A stretch of 64,000 nucleotides of DNA from Streptomyces anulatus (GCF_000721175.1 NZ_JOEZ01000021.1:189920-253919), one strand, 5' to 3'. Numbered from the stretch's first letter, positions 7,585 through 15,383 are shown. Numbers and translations are program-made. The notes: generated from the sequence alone by a model not told the origin.

Positions 7585-7602
7585 ATCAGGAGCCGTATCG
7601 AC

Positions 7603-8370
7603 ATGGCACACGACCTCAAATGGTCCGACGCTCCTCCGGGAGAGGTCCTCGATCCGGTCGGCATCTGGATCGTCCGGGCCCCGGCCGGGCAGCGCCTCAC
7701 GCCCGGCGGGGACCCGCCCGACTGGCTCGACGAGAAGGAACGGCGCCGGCTGGCCGGGATACCGCAGCAGGCCGGCCGGGAGGCCTACGCCTTCGCACAC
7801 TGGGCGCTGCGGAGCATCCTCGGGTCCTCGCTCGGCTGCTCACCCAGGAGCGTCGGTTTCCTGCGGCAGCCGTGTCCCGGCTGCGGCGGGGCGCACGGAC
7901 GGCCGGCCATCCGCGATCCGGGCCCGGGCGGCGAACCGCCGGAGTTCTCGATGTCGCACAGCGGGGACCACGTCGCCATCGCGGTCGCCGAGGCCACCAT
8001 CGGCATCGACATCGAGTCCTGGCCGACCCCGGAATCCGTCGCCGGCTACCTGCCGTTCCTCCACCCGAAGGAGCAGGAGTGGCTGGGCGGCCGTCCCGAG
8101 GACGAGCTCGTCCGGGACTTCGCCCGCCTGTGGACCCGCAAGGAGGCCATGGCCAAGGCGACGGGTCAGGGTATGGCCGCCGTCATGAACCGGCTGGATC
8201 TCACCGGCCAGCCGCTCGGCTGGCGGGTACGGCAGCTGCTCGCACCACACGGGTACGAGGCCAGCTTCGCGGTCCCGGCCTCGGTGCACGTAGCGGTCAC
8301 GGTGCACGAGGAGCTTCCGGAGCCGATGCCGGAGCCGGTACGGGCGGCCCGACCTGGCGGACGGGCCTGA
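7603..8370 (+). CDS. 4'-phosphopantetheinyl transferase (Sfp type)
   Basis: A 255-residue PPTase. It has the two hallmark metal and CoA motifs, GIDIE and FARLWTRKEAMAKATGQG, preceded by FSMSHSGDHVAIAV. It transfers the phosphopantetheine arm of CoA to carrier-protein serines. The nearby carrier protein (3.7 kb) is the obvious local substrate. The N-terminal half has CPGCGGAHGRP, often seen in Streptomyces Sfp-like enzymes. A 16-bp-stem terminator follows. Confidence 0.9.
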   Translation: MAHDLKWSDAPPGEVLDPVGIWIVRAPAGQRLTPGGDPPDWLDEKERRRLAGIPQQAGREAYAFAHWALRSILGSSLGCSPRSVGFLRQPCPGCGGAHGRPAIRDPGPGGEPPEFSMSHSGDHVAIAVAEATIGIDIESWPTPESVAGYLPFLHPKEQEWLGGRPEDELVRDFARLWTRKEAMAKATGQGMAAVMNRLDLTGQPLGWRVRQLLAPHGYEASFAVPASVHVAVTVHEELPEPMPEPVRAARPGGRA

Positions 8371-8395
8371 CCCGGTGCGGACCCGGCCCGGTCGG

Positions 8396-8442
8396 GCGGC
8401 GGGCGGTCCGTGTCCCCGACAGGGATACGGACCGCCCGCCGC
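8396..8442. terminator. Bidirectional hairpin between pptase and afsA-like genes
   Basis: Perfect 16-base arms at 8396-8411 and 8427-8442 lie between convergent genes, with further pairing inside the loop. Confidence 0.75.
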
Positions 8443-8460
8443 TCCGCGTGGGGCACCGGG

Positions 8461-9384
8461 CTAGATCGTCACCTCGGAGGTGAAGACCCGGACGCCGTGC
8501 TGCTCCACCGACACACCCACCCGGCGCCGGCCCGTGCCGTCGGGGACCGGCTCGCCGGCCACGACGACGGCGGGGGCGTCGAGCTCGACGTACCGCGCGA
8601 AGTGCGTCTTCATCCCGTGGACGGCCGAGGAGCCGCCGCCGACGGCGTGCGCCGCCTGCCGGGCGGCTTCGAGCAGAAGCATGCCGGGCGCGTGATCGAC
8701 GGCGTGGTCGAACAGCACCGGGTGTGCGGGGTCCACCCGCAGCATCCACCGCCCGGGCGCGCCGCCCGGAACGGGAGAGAGCACCACATCGTCCGGGGAG
8801 AGCCGGTCCACCCGGTTCGGATCAACGGGCGGGCCCGCCGGGAGGCAGTTGGCGAGCGCGGTGTCGACGTCCGCGTAGCTCCCGCGCAGCCGCCGGTACA
8901 CGGCCGCGGGCTGGTTGTTGAAGCGGGTGTGCGCGGTGCCCATCCGCCGCTCCCCCAGGTGGACTTCGATGTCCATCGTCATGCCGGCGAACCTGCTGCC
9001 GCGGCGGAGCACGTCCGAGCAGGTCACCACCAGGCGCACCTCCTCGTCGACGGTGGTCACCAGCGACGCCAGCGGGTCGACCGAGAAGCTGAAGTGCTCC
9101 CACGCCTGTCTGTACTCCCGCGGTACGTCGTGCACGGCGTGGGACAGCAGCGGCACCGTCTGGCGCACGCTCTCGGCGAGCAGCATCGGGTCGTACGCAC
9201 CCCGCGACGGCCGGTAGAAGGCGTGCCCCCGCGGCCAGCGCCCCGTGAGCACGTAGCGCCCCGGGGACTGCTCGGCCCACGCCGTGAGCAGGACTTCCTC
9301 GCTCCGGAGCTTGTGCACCTGCCACTGGTGCACCTGCGACTGCTGGACCGGCTGGACTTCACGGTTCAGGACAGAAACAGACAA
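8461..9384 (-). CDS. AfsA/ScbA-type butyrolactone or butenolide synthase
   Basis: A 307-residue protein with the two AfsA hot-dog repeats: the first from HKLRSEEVLLTAW to FNNQPAAVYRRLRG, the second from DRLSPDDVVLSPV to ARYVELDAP, with DHAVDHAPGMLLLEAARQAAH as the diagnostic second-repeat motif. AfsA enzymes condense a beta-ketoacyl thioester with dihydroxyacetone phosphate, the first step to A-factor-type hormones. The TTG at 9384 is chosen because the predicted promoter places the transcript start near 9457, which excludes the TTG at 9462. It is divergent from an ArpA-type receptor, with matching promoters. Confidence 0.9.
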   Translation of the reverse strand: MSVSVLNREVQPVQQSQVHQWQVHKLRSEEVLLTAWAEQSPGRYVLTGRWPRGHAFYRPSRGAYDPMLLAESVRQTVPLLSHAVHDVPREYRQAWEHFSFSVDPLASLVTTVDEEVRLVVTCSDVLRRGSRFAGMTMDIEVHLGERRMGTAHTRFNNQPAAVYRRLRGSYADVDTALANCLPAGPPVDPNRVDRLSPDDVVLSPVPGGAPGRWMLRVDPAHPVLFDHAVDHAPGMLLLEAARQAAHAVGGGSSAVHGMKTHFARYVELDAPAVVVAGEPVPDGTGRRRVGVSVEQHGVRVFTSEVTI

Positions 9385-9460
9385 CTTGGCCCCCCAAGGT
9401 CGGTAGTTGTTTCGGGTGATTACACAGCGATGCTCACTGGCGACTCCGTGTACCCGACTC

Positions 9461-9612
9461 AAAAATAATGATCCTTCTGTTTTCCCGAGTCAAGAGGGCG
9501 CGGCATTCTGATTTTTCCGGAGGCTGAATTGGCTCCATAGCCAACTCAACCTCCCCATAACGGACTTGCCTGTTACGTGGTTGACTCAGGTAACGTAAGG
9601 ATCATTCTTTTT
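9461..9612. promoter_or_regulatory. Mirrored afsA-like and scbR-like promoters sharing a 16-bp motif
   Basis: Minus strand: TTGACT (9488-9493), 18 bp, ATTATT. Plus strand: TTGACT (9581-9586), 17 bp, ATTCTT. Over each -10 element lies AAGGATCATTnTTTTT (minus strand 9461-9476; plus strand 9597-9612), identical at 15 of 16 positions. TTACGT and ACGTAA (9573-9578 and 9593-9598) flank the plus-strand -35. An imperfect palindrome TAACGGACTTGCCTGTTA lies at 9558-9575. One regulator, probably the receptor encoded here, could repress both genes. Confidence 0.6.
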
Positions 9613-9627
9613 GGGAAGGTGAGAGAT

Positions 9628-10332
9628 ATGGCGCAACCGAAGCAAGAACGGGCGGAACAGACCCGCCGCGTTCTCCTGCACGCAGCCGCAGAGGTGTTCG
9701 ACGAGTTCGGTTACGCGGGGGCCAGCATCACCCGCATCCTCAAGCGCGCCGGCGTGACGGCGGGGGCGCTGTACTTCCACTTCGGCTCGAAGGAGGAACT
9801 GGCCAAGACGGTGATGAACAGTCAGCCGGAGACCCTCGTCCCGCTGCTCGCCGCCGGCGGTCTGCAGCGGCTCATCGACCTCACGCTCGTGTGGTCGTGG
9901 CAGCTCCAGCGCGACCCGCTGCTCCGGGCCGGCGTACGGCTGACGAACGAACAGGCTGCCATGGGGGGCTCGTTGAACGCCGACCCGTACGAGAACTTCC
10001 GCGGGATCATGACCGGCTGTCTGCACGAGGCGCGGGACGAGGGGGAACTGCAGCCGGGCATCGATCCGGTCGTGGTCGCGGAGTTCGTGGTCGCCGCCTG
10101 TACGGGGATGCAGATGTACTCCAACGTCGTCAGCGGGCGCAAGGACCTTCCCGAGCGCACCCAGCAGATGTGGAACCTGCTCCTCCCGGGCCTCGCGGTC
10201 CCGTCGGTGATCATCCGCGCCGACGCGACCCCCGCCCGCGGCATCGAGCTGATGCCCGGACAGCCCGAACCGTCCGGACAGCCCGAACCGTCCGGGCCGC
10301 CCACCTCGTCCGAGCCGCCCGGCTCACCCTGA
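9628..10332 (+). CDS. Gamma-butyrolactone receptor-type repressor (ArpA/ScbR family)
   Basis: A 234-residue TetR-family protein. The N-terminal HTH is QTRRVLLHAAAEVFDEFGY, ITRILKRAGVTAGALYFHFGSKEELA, the ScbR/ArpA signature. The ligand-binding part includes a conserved tryptophan (LVWSWQLQRDPLLRAGVRL). The ATG at 9628 follows GGGAAGGTGAG, 12 nt from the predicted transcript start. The last 25 residues are a Pro/Ser/Glu tail with a direct repeat of GQPEPS, probably disordered. Divergence from the AfsA-like gene is the classic hormone-synthase/receptor arrangement. Confidence 0.9.
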   Translation: MAQPKQERAEQTRRVLLHAAAEVFDEFGYAGASITRILKRAGVTAGALYFHFGSKEELAKTVMNSQPETLVPLLAAGGLQRLIDLTLVWSWQLQRDPLLRAGVRLTNEQAAMGGSLNADPYENFRGIMTGCLHEARDEGELQPGIDPVVVAEFVVAACTGMQMYSNVVSGRKDLPERTQQMWNLLLPGLAVPSVIIRADATPARGIELMPGQPEPSGQPEPSGPPTSSEPPGSP

Positions 10333-10403
10333 CCGCACAGTCCGCCCAGCCCGCCCGACTGCCCTGCCCGCCCCGTCCGTTTCGACGATCACTACGGAGC
10401 CGC

Positions 10404-11123
10404 ATGCTTTCCCTGCGCCTGGCCGCCCTGAACATCGATGGTGTCCTGCTCAACGACACCTTCAGCCCGGTCATCCATCACTTCATCGTCAGCAGAGGCG
10501 GTACGTACTCCGCCGAGCTGGAACGCTCCATATTCTCCCAGCCGCAGCACATCGCTGGCCGGCTGCTCTCGGCCGCCGTGGGCGGCGGCATGACGGGCGA
10601 GGAGGCGCTCGCCGCCTACTTCGAGGACCGCGCCGCCCACCTCGACCGCCACCCGGTCACGATCACGCCGGGCACCCGCGACCTGCTCCTCCGGCTGCGG
10701 GCCGCCGGCCTGCTCACGGTCTGCTACGGCGGCCTGGGCAAGGACCACTTCGACCACCATCTGGGCCGCTACGCCGAGCTGTTCGACGGGCCGGGCTACG
10801 TCTGCACCAACGACTTCCGCCCCGGCCTCCGGGAGATCACCGAGGACGTGTTCGGGCTCCGCCCCGCCCAGGCCCTCTTCGTCGACGACGTCGCCCGGGT
10901 CGCCGACGTGGCCCGCGACCTCGGCGCCGCGTTCGTCGGCCGCCCCTCCGACTTCGTCCACAGCCACCAGCGCGCACTCATGCGGGAGGCGGGCGTACGC
11001 CACCTCATCAGCTCTCTCGACGAGCTCGACGACGGTCTGCTGCACCGGATCGACCGGGAGATGAGCGCGGACGCGGCGCGCGGCGACTCCCTCTCCGCGG
11101 CCGGCCGGGGGACGTACGCGTGA
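10404..11123 (+). CDS. HAD-fold protein with an altered active site
   Basis: A 239-residue HAD-superfamily protein. Motif I reads LNIDGVLLND: the position of the nucleophilic Asp (DxDG) is Asn10, while the acid/base Asp12 remains. Motif II (TVCYGG) lacks the normal Ser/Thr, and motif IV is ALFVDDVA. In furan and butenolide hormone pathways a HAD phosphatase (MmfP type) removes the phosphate left from dihydroxyacetone phosphate, so position suggests that role, but Asn at the nucleophile argues against ordinary phosphatase chemistry. The stop overlaps the SDR GTG start. Confidence 0.7.
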   Translation: MLSLRLAALNIDGVLLNDTFSPVIHHFIVSRGGTYSAELERSIFSQPQHIAGRLLSAAVGGGMTGEEALAAYFEDRAAHLDRHPVTITPGTRDLLLRLRAAGLLTVCYGGLGKDHFDHHLGRYAELFDGPGYVCTNDFRPGLREITEDVFGLRPAQALFVDDVARVADVARDLGAAFVGRPSDFVHSHQRALMREAGVRHLISSLDELDDGLLHRIDREMSADAARGDSLSAAGRGTYA

Positions 11124-11890
11124 CGACGACCGGATCGCTCCTGTCAGGCAAGGTGGCGCTGATCACCGGTGCCTCCAGCGGAATCGGCGCCGCGGCTGCC
11201 CGGCACTTCGCCGACGAGGGGGCCGCAGTCGTGCTCGTGGCCCGCAGGGCGGGCCTGGTCGAAGAGGTCGCCGAGCGCATCAGGAAGGACGGCGGCCGGG
11301 CCGTGGCCGTACCGGGCGACGTCACCGTCCGGGCGGACATGGACCGTGCGGTCGCCACGGCGGTCGACCGGTTCGGCAGGCTCGACTGCTCCTTCAACAA
11401 CGCCGGTTACGCCAGCGCCGGAACGGTCCTGCACGAACTCCCCGACGACGTCTTCGACCGCACCATGGACGTCAATCTGCGCGGCGTGTGGAACTGTCTG
11501 CGCGCCCAGATCCCCGCCATGCTGCCGGCGGGCTCCGGTTCGGTCGTCAACACCTCCAGCGTCGCGGGCGTACGCGCCACCTCAGCCTCGGCGCCCTATG
11601 TGGCCGCGAAGCACGCGGTCCTCGGCCTGACCAGGGCGGCGGCGGCCGAGTACGGCGAGTTCGGCATCCGCGTCAACGCCCTCGTGGTGGGCAGCACCGA
11701 TACGGAGATGATGGACGGCGTCCTCACGGGCGGGCCCGCCGTGCGCACCGGCTTCGGCGGCAAGGCGATCCAGCAGCGCCTCGCCGATCCGGCCGAGATC
11801 GCCCGCGCCGCCGCCTGGCTCTGCTCGGACGCCTCGTCCTTCACCACCGGATCCGCCCTCGCGGTGGACGGCGGCAGAACCGCGAAGTGA
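11120..11890 (+). CDS. Short-chain dehydrogenase/reductase
   Basis: A 256-residue classical SDR. TGASSGIG binds the cofactor, NNAG follows, and the catalytic set is Ser in NTSSVAG with YVAAK. The GTG at 11120 overlaps the preceding stop (GTGA). In butyrolactone loci an SDR (BarS1 type) reduces the 6-keto group of the hormone precursor; the linkage to the AfsA-like gene supports this role here. An Arg after the second beta strand (VARRAG) suggests NADPH preference. Confidence 0.85.
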   Translation: MTTTGSLLSGKVALITGASSGIGAAAARHFADEGAAVVLVARRAGLVEEVAERIRKDGGRAVAVPGDVTVRADMDRAVATAVDRFGRLDCSFNNAGYASAGTVLHELPDDVFDRTMDVNLRGVWNCLRAQIPAMLPAGSGSVVNTSSVAGVRATSASAPYVAAKHAVLGLTRAAAAEYGEFGIRVNALVVGSTDTEMMDGVLTGGPAVRTGFGGKAIQQRLADPAEIARAAAWLCSDASSFTTGSALAVDGGRTAK

Positions 11891-11917
11891 CGGACGTACG
11901 ACTCCGCCGGACACGCC

Positions 11918-11974
11918 TACGCCCCAGGCGCCTGCTGCCCTGATCGGGAAGGGGCAGCAGGCGCCTGGGGCGTA
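11918..11974. terminator. Perfect 23-bp bidirectional terminator
   Basis: Arms 11918-11940 and 11952-11974 are perfectly complementary with an 11-base loop, between the SDR gene and the convergent SMR gene. Confidence 0.85.
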
Positions 11975-12007
11975 CTGTCGGATACAGCGTCCGACGTCTG
12001 GAGAAGG

Positions 12008-12424
12008 TCAGACCTGAGCCGGGCTGGGCCGGTCCGCGAGCTGCCCGGACTCCTGGGTCCCGGCGACCGCCTCGGGCTTCGTACGGTCGGCGAGCTTGAG
12101 CCAGACGACGCCGACGATGATGACGGTCAGCCAGATGCCCTTGGCCGGGGTGAGGGTCTCGTCGAAGAAGAGCGGGCCGAGAACCGCGGCGCCGACCGCG
12201 CCGATACCCGCCCAGACGGCATAGCCGATGCTCACGTCGATCGTGCGGAGGGCGAGGCTCAGTGCGTAGAGCGTCAGCAGGAAGAACACCACCGCGACCA
12301 GGGACCAGGTCAGGACGGTGAAGCCCTCGCTGCCGCCGACGGCGAGCGCGTACCCGATCTCGAAGCCTCCGGCGAGAAGGAGCGAGAGCCAGGCGTTGGT
12401 GGAGCTCTTGGCTGCGTTGGACAT
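12008..12424 (-). CDS. SMR-family exporter subunit (long partner)
   Basis: A 138-residue four-helix SMR protein with a hydrophilic C-terminal tail of about 30 residues. The essential membrane Glu is in AGGFEIGYALAVG, and YAVWAGIGAVGAAVLG is the signature third-helix motif. It lies 75 bp downstream of a second SMR gene. Such pairs usually form antiparallel heterodimers (YkkCD or EbrAB type) that export cationic drugs or small metabolites. It is the last gene of an operon led by a deaminase under the MarR-type operators, so it may export the locus product or a toxic intermediate. Confidence 0.85.
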   Translation of the reverse strand: MSNAAKSSTNAWLSLLLAGGFEIGYALAVGGSEGFTVLTWSLVAVVFFLLTLYALSLALRTIDVSIGYAVWAGIGAVGAAVLGPLFFDETLTPAKGIWLTVIIVGVVWLKLADRTKPEAVAGTQESGQLADRPSPAQV

Positions 12425-12499
12425 GGGAGGTGAGTCCTCTCTCAGGGAAGTCGTCAGGTCGTTGCGTGGGGGTGCGAGGCCGGGAGTGGGGCTCCGGGC

Positions 12500-12820
12500 T
12501 CAGGCGGAACCGCTCAGCTGCAGGCCGACGACGCCACCGATGACGAGGAGGATGCCGATCGCCTTGTTCACGTTCAGACGCTGGCCGAAGAACAGCGCTC
12601 CGAGGACGGTGATACCGACGCCCGCGACGGAGGTCCACAGGGCGTAGCCGACGCCGACGTCGAAGGTCAGCAGCGCCTTGCTGAGGAAGAAGGTCGCGGC
12701 AGCACCGCTGGCCAGGGTGATGCCGGTCCACTTGCGGTTCTTGAAGCCCTCGGCCTTTCCGGCGGCGATGGCGACCAGGATCTCGAAGGCGACGGCGATG
12801 GCGAGGTAGAGCCAGTGCAT
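12500..12820 (-). CDS. SMR-family exporter subunit (short partner)
   Basis: A 106-residue SMR protein. It has Glu in AVAFEILVAIAAG, KAEGFKNRKW after helix 1, YALWTSVAGVGITVLG in helix 3, and GVVGLQLSG at the end. The length is typical for the family, unlike its longer partner downstream. It lies 52 bp after the deaminase gene. The different lengths and loop charges of the pair point to an obligate heterodimer. Confidence 0.85.
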   Translation of the reverse strand: MHWLYLAIAVAFEILVAIAAGKAEGFKNRKWTGITLASGAAATFFLSKALLTFDVGVGYALWTSVAGVGITVLGALFFGQRLNVNKAIGILLVIGGVVGLQLSGSA

Positions 12821-12872
12821 GGGAAGTCCTTCCGTGCGGTGGGGTGAGAGGGGGTGAGGAGGTGTCAGAGCG

Positions 12873-13352
12873 TTATCGCGCGGCCCGGCTCAGGGTGAGG
12901 AAGTCCTGGAACGGCTGCTCCGCCTCGGGGAGCTGGAGCGCCGTGACCTTGATGGGCCAGTCCGCCGGGTCCTCGGCGAAGAGGGTGTACGTGCTCGTGT
13001 AGTCGAAGCCGTACCGGGCGGCGGTCCTGCGGTCGGCGGCATGTGCGATGTGGCCGATGCCGGCGTACCGCGCCGCCAGGTAGCACAGGGCACAGGGTTC
13101 ACCGGAGGCGATCAGGGTGGCGCCCGCCACGGAGCGGATCCCGTGCTTGGCGGTGGCCTCCCGGAGGGCCACGACCTCGGCGTGGGCGGTCGGGTCGTTG
13201 TCCTCGCGGACCCGGTTGAAGCCGGTCCCCAGGATCCGTCCGCCGGCCACGACCACGCCGGAGAAGGGGATGCCGCCCTGCGCGACGTGCTCACGGCTGA
13301 GCCGGATCGCTTCGTGGGCGTAGCCCATCAGTTCGCTTTCGTGTGTACCCAT
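12873..13352 (-). CDS. Guanine deaminase-like nucleoside/base deaminase
   Basis: A 159-residue cytidine-deaminase-fold enzyme. Zinc ligands are in NDPTAHAEVVALREA (His, with the proton-shuttle Glu) and SGEPCALCYLAARYAGI (PCxxC). The C-terminal half (ARYGFDYTSTYTLF and TALQLPEAEQPFQDFL) resembles bacterial guanine deaminase GuaD rather than CDA or TadA. The ATG at 13352 is used. Its placement with two exporter genes and with MarR-type operators suggests detoxification or tailoring in this locus rather than purine salvage alone. Confidence 0.75.
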   Translation of the reverse strand: MGTHESELMGYAHEAIRLSREHVAQGGIPFSGVVVAGGRILGTGFNRVREDNDPTAHAEVVALREATAKHGIRSVAGATLIASGEPCALCYLAARYAGIGHIAHAADRRTAARYGFDYTSTYTLFAEDPADWPIKVTALQLPEAEQPFQDFLTLSRAAR

Positions 13353-13389
13353 GAGCGGTTCGTCTCCCGAGTTGCCCTGTATCGTTCAT

Positions 13390-13482
13390 TTGCCTGCACA
13401 TGCAAAAGAATGGTTCCCATGAGGCGCCACCGAAAGCTTGGGCCGCTGGGTTAATCTTGCATGTGCATCTAAAAACTGTCAA
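13390..13482 (-). promoter_or_regulatory. Promoter and two MarR-type operators for the deaminase/SMR operon
   Basis: On the minus strand TTGACA (13482-13477), 17 bp, CAAGAT. Operators: 13457-13472 (TTGCATGTGCATCTAA) inside the spacer, and 13390-13405 (TTGCCTGCACATGCAA). Their starts are 67 bp apart. The -35 element overlaps the stop codon of the upstream OYE gene. Confidence 0.6.
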
Positions 13483-14615
13483 GCGTGTGCGTGCGCCCGA
13501 GCGTTGTCCAAGGTCGCCAGCGGCTCCAGCAGCCGGGGGTCGAACTCCGCCCGGACCATGCCCGCGGCCACGCGGCGCGGCAGGTCGGGGTTGGCCAGCG
13601 CGGCCGTCCCGATCGCCAGGAGGTCGGCGTGCCCCTCGTCCAGGACGCGCCGCGCCACCGCGTCCCTGTGCAGCCCGCCATTGGCGATGACGGGGAGTCC
13701 GGTGACCGTACGGGCGAGCGCGGGAAGCGTCCGCCCCTCCGGGAACCAGTCCCGTCCGCTGCCCGCGAGATGCAGATAGTCGGCGCCGGCCGTGGCGGCC
13801 GCCGTGAAGATGGTGCGCGCCTCGGCGTCACCTCCCGGCCACCGCCAGGCGGGGTCGTTGACCTTCCCCTGGGAGAGGCGGACACCGACCGTGAAGCCGG
13901 TCCCGGTCGCGCCTCTGACCTGGGCCGTCACGTCCCGTACGAGCCGCAGGCGCGCCTCGACGTCACCGCCGTGCTCATCGGTGCGCAGGTTGGTGTACGG
14001 GGTGAGGAACTGGTCGAGCAGATAGCCGTTGGCCGCATGGATCTCCACGCCGTCGAAGCCGGCGTCGCGGGCGCGGACCGCGGCGGCGGCGAAGCCGTCG
14101 ACGGCCTCGGCGATCTGGCGGCGGGTCATCTCCATCGGCACCGGCCAGCGGCCACTGCCCCGGTACTTGTCCAGTTGCTCACCCAACGGCCGTACGGCCG
14201 AGGGGCCGGCCGCCCGGTCACGGAACCGGTTGCCCTGCGAGACGGCCCCGGCGTGCATCAGCTGCAGGACGACGCGCGCCCCGGCGGCACGCGCCCGCTC
14301 GACCACGGGCCGCCAGGCGGCGGCCTGGGCCTCGTCCGTGATGCCGGGCTGGTGCAGGTACCCCTGGCTGAAGGCCCGGTCGGTGTAGGTCCCTTCGGTG
14401 ATCAGGAGTCCGAAGCCGCCCTCGGCGAAGGCCGCGTAGTAGTCGGCCATCTCCGGCGTGGCCAGGCCGTCCTCGGTCGCGGAGACCCGGGTCATGGGGG
14501 CGACTGCGAATCTGTTGCACAGCTCGAGCCCCGCGAACCGGCAGGCGGAGAGGGCGGGATGGGTACCGGGCTGCTCGGCGGCGATGCCGGGCAGGTCAGC
14601 AGCGGTGCCGGGCAA
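13479..14615 (-). CDS. Old Yellow Enzyme-family NADH:flavin oxidoreductase
   Basis: An FMN-dependent ene-reductase-type TIM barrel of about 378 residues. Landmarks are NRFAVAPMTRVSATEDGLAT, LMHAGAVSQ (FMN contact), DGVEIHAANGYLLDQFLTPYTNLRTDEHGG (substrate-binding HxxN as HAAN) and PVIANGG near the phosphate site. Such enzymes reduce activated C=C bonds and electrophiles. No ATG or GTG is well placed; the TTG at 14615, directly after the frnE-like stop, is a guess. Co-transcribed with frnE behind MarR-type operators. Confidence 0.85.
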   Translation of the reverse strand: MPGTAADLPGIAAEQPGTHPALSACRFAGLELCNRFAVAPMTRVSATEDGLATPEMADYYAAFAEGGFGLLITEGTYTDRAFSQGYLHQPGITDEAQAAAWRPVVERARAAGARVVLQLMHAGAVSQGNRFRDRAAGPSAVRPLGEQLDKYRGSGRWPVPMEMTRRQIAEAVDGFAAAAVRARDAGFDGVEIHAANGYLLDQFLTPYTNLRTDEHGGDVEARLRLVRDVTAQVRGATGTGFTVGVRLSQGKVNDPAWRWPGGDAEARTIFTAAATAGADYLHLAGSGRDWFPEGRTLPALARTVTGLPVIANGGLHRDAVARRVLDEGHADLLAIGTAALANPDLPRRVAAGMVRAEFDPRLLEPLATLDNARAHAHA

Positions 14616-14616
14616 C

Positions 14617-15276
14617 TCAGCAGCTCCCGTCGATACCGCAGGCGGCTCCGTAGACGGCGGCGTCCTCCGCCTGCCGCGCCTGGGCGTCCAGGATGGCCTT
14701 GCGCAACTGGGCGGGACGCGGAACGCCTTCGATCCGGGTGTCACCGATGAGCATGGTGGGAACGGCCTGCACCCGGTGGGCCGCCGCTTCCCGCAGCGCC
14801 TCCTGGTGCCGGGCGCGATAGGTGCCGTCCGCCAGCGCGGCCCGGAACCCGTCCTCGTCCAGGCCGACCTCGCCGGCCAGGGCGACAAGGACGTCGACCT
14901 GCCCCAGGTCACGGCTCTCCTGGAAGAAGGCGCGGAACATCCGCCGGGTGTACGCGGTCCCCTGGCCGTGCTCGGCCGCGTACTGGTAGCCCTCGAACGC
15001 GAGGGCGGTGTACGGCTGGGGGGACACGTCGGGGAGCGTGATGTCGACCCCCAGGCGGCGGGCCATGGGGTAGACGGCGCGCTTCCAGATGTCGGGCAGG
15101 TAGTCGTCCTCCGGCCGCAGGGTGGGCTGGGGGTGCGGACGCAGCTCGAAGGGCATCCACTCGACCTCCACCTCGACGCCGACGTCGTCGATCGCCTCTT
15201 CGAGGGGGCCTTCGGCCAGCATGCAGAAGGGGCAGACGTAGTCGGACCAGATCTTGATCTTCACGGGATCAGCCAT
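14617..15276 (-). CDS. FrnE/DsbA-fold oxidoreductase (CPFC)
   Basis: A 219-residue DsbA-like thioredoxin-fold protein. The redox motif is CPFC at about residues 15-18 (SDYVCPFCMLAEGPLE), the helical insert includes MARRLGV and FFQESRDL, and the cis-Pro segment is VQAVPTMLIG. No signal peptide, so cytoplasmic. Relatives include FrnE dithiol isomerases and 2-hydroxychromene-2-carboxylate isomerases. A further Cys near the end (DGSC) is unusual. It leads an operon with the Old Yellow Enzyme and has two MarR-type operators, which fits an electrophile or oxidant response. Confidence 0.85.
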   Translation of the reverse strand: MADPVKIKIWSDYVCPFCMLAEGPLEEAIDDVGVEVEVEWMPFELRPHPQPTLRPEDDYLPDIWKRAVYPMARRLGVDITLPDVSPQPYTALAFEGYQYAAEHGQGTAYTRRMFRAFFQESRDLGQVDVLVALAGEVGLDEDGFRAALADGTYRARHQEALREAAAHRVQAVPTMLIGDTRIEGVPRPAQLRKAILDAQARQAEDAAVYGAACGIDGSC

Positions 15277-15294
15277 GCGCAGACCTCCAGGTCA

Positions 15295-15383
15295 TTGATC
15301 GCGCAAGCAACAACTTCCCCCGGCAGAGCGGCAGGAGTTGACGGACGACCAGAAGGTTGCACGATCATGCACTTTAGTGTCAA
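15295..15383 (-). promoter_or_regulatory. Promoter and two MarR-type operators for frnE-OYE
   Basis: TTGACA on the minus strand at 15383-15378. Operators: TTGCACGATCATGCAC at 15357-15372 (12 of 14) just downstream of the -35, and TTGATCGCGCAAGCAA at 15295-15310. The starts are 62 bp apart. The layout relative to the -35 matches the deaminase promoter (operator 4-5 bp after it). Confidence 0.6.

Noticed and set aside
9385..9462. Upstream TTG at 9462 as the start of the AfsA-like gene
   Set aside because: The predicted -10 element is at 9464-9469, so transcription starts below 9462.
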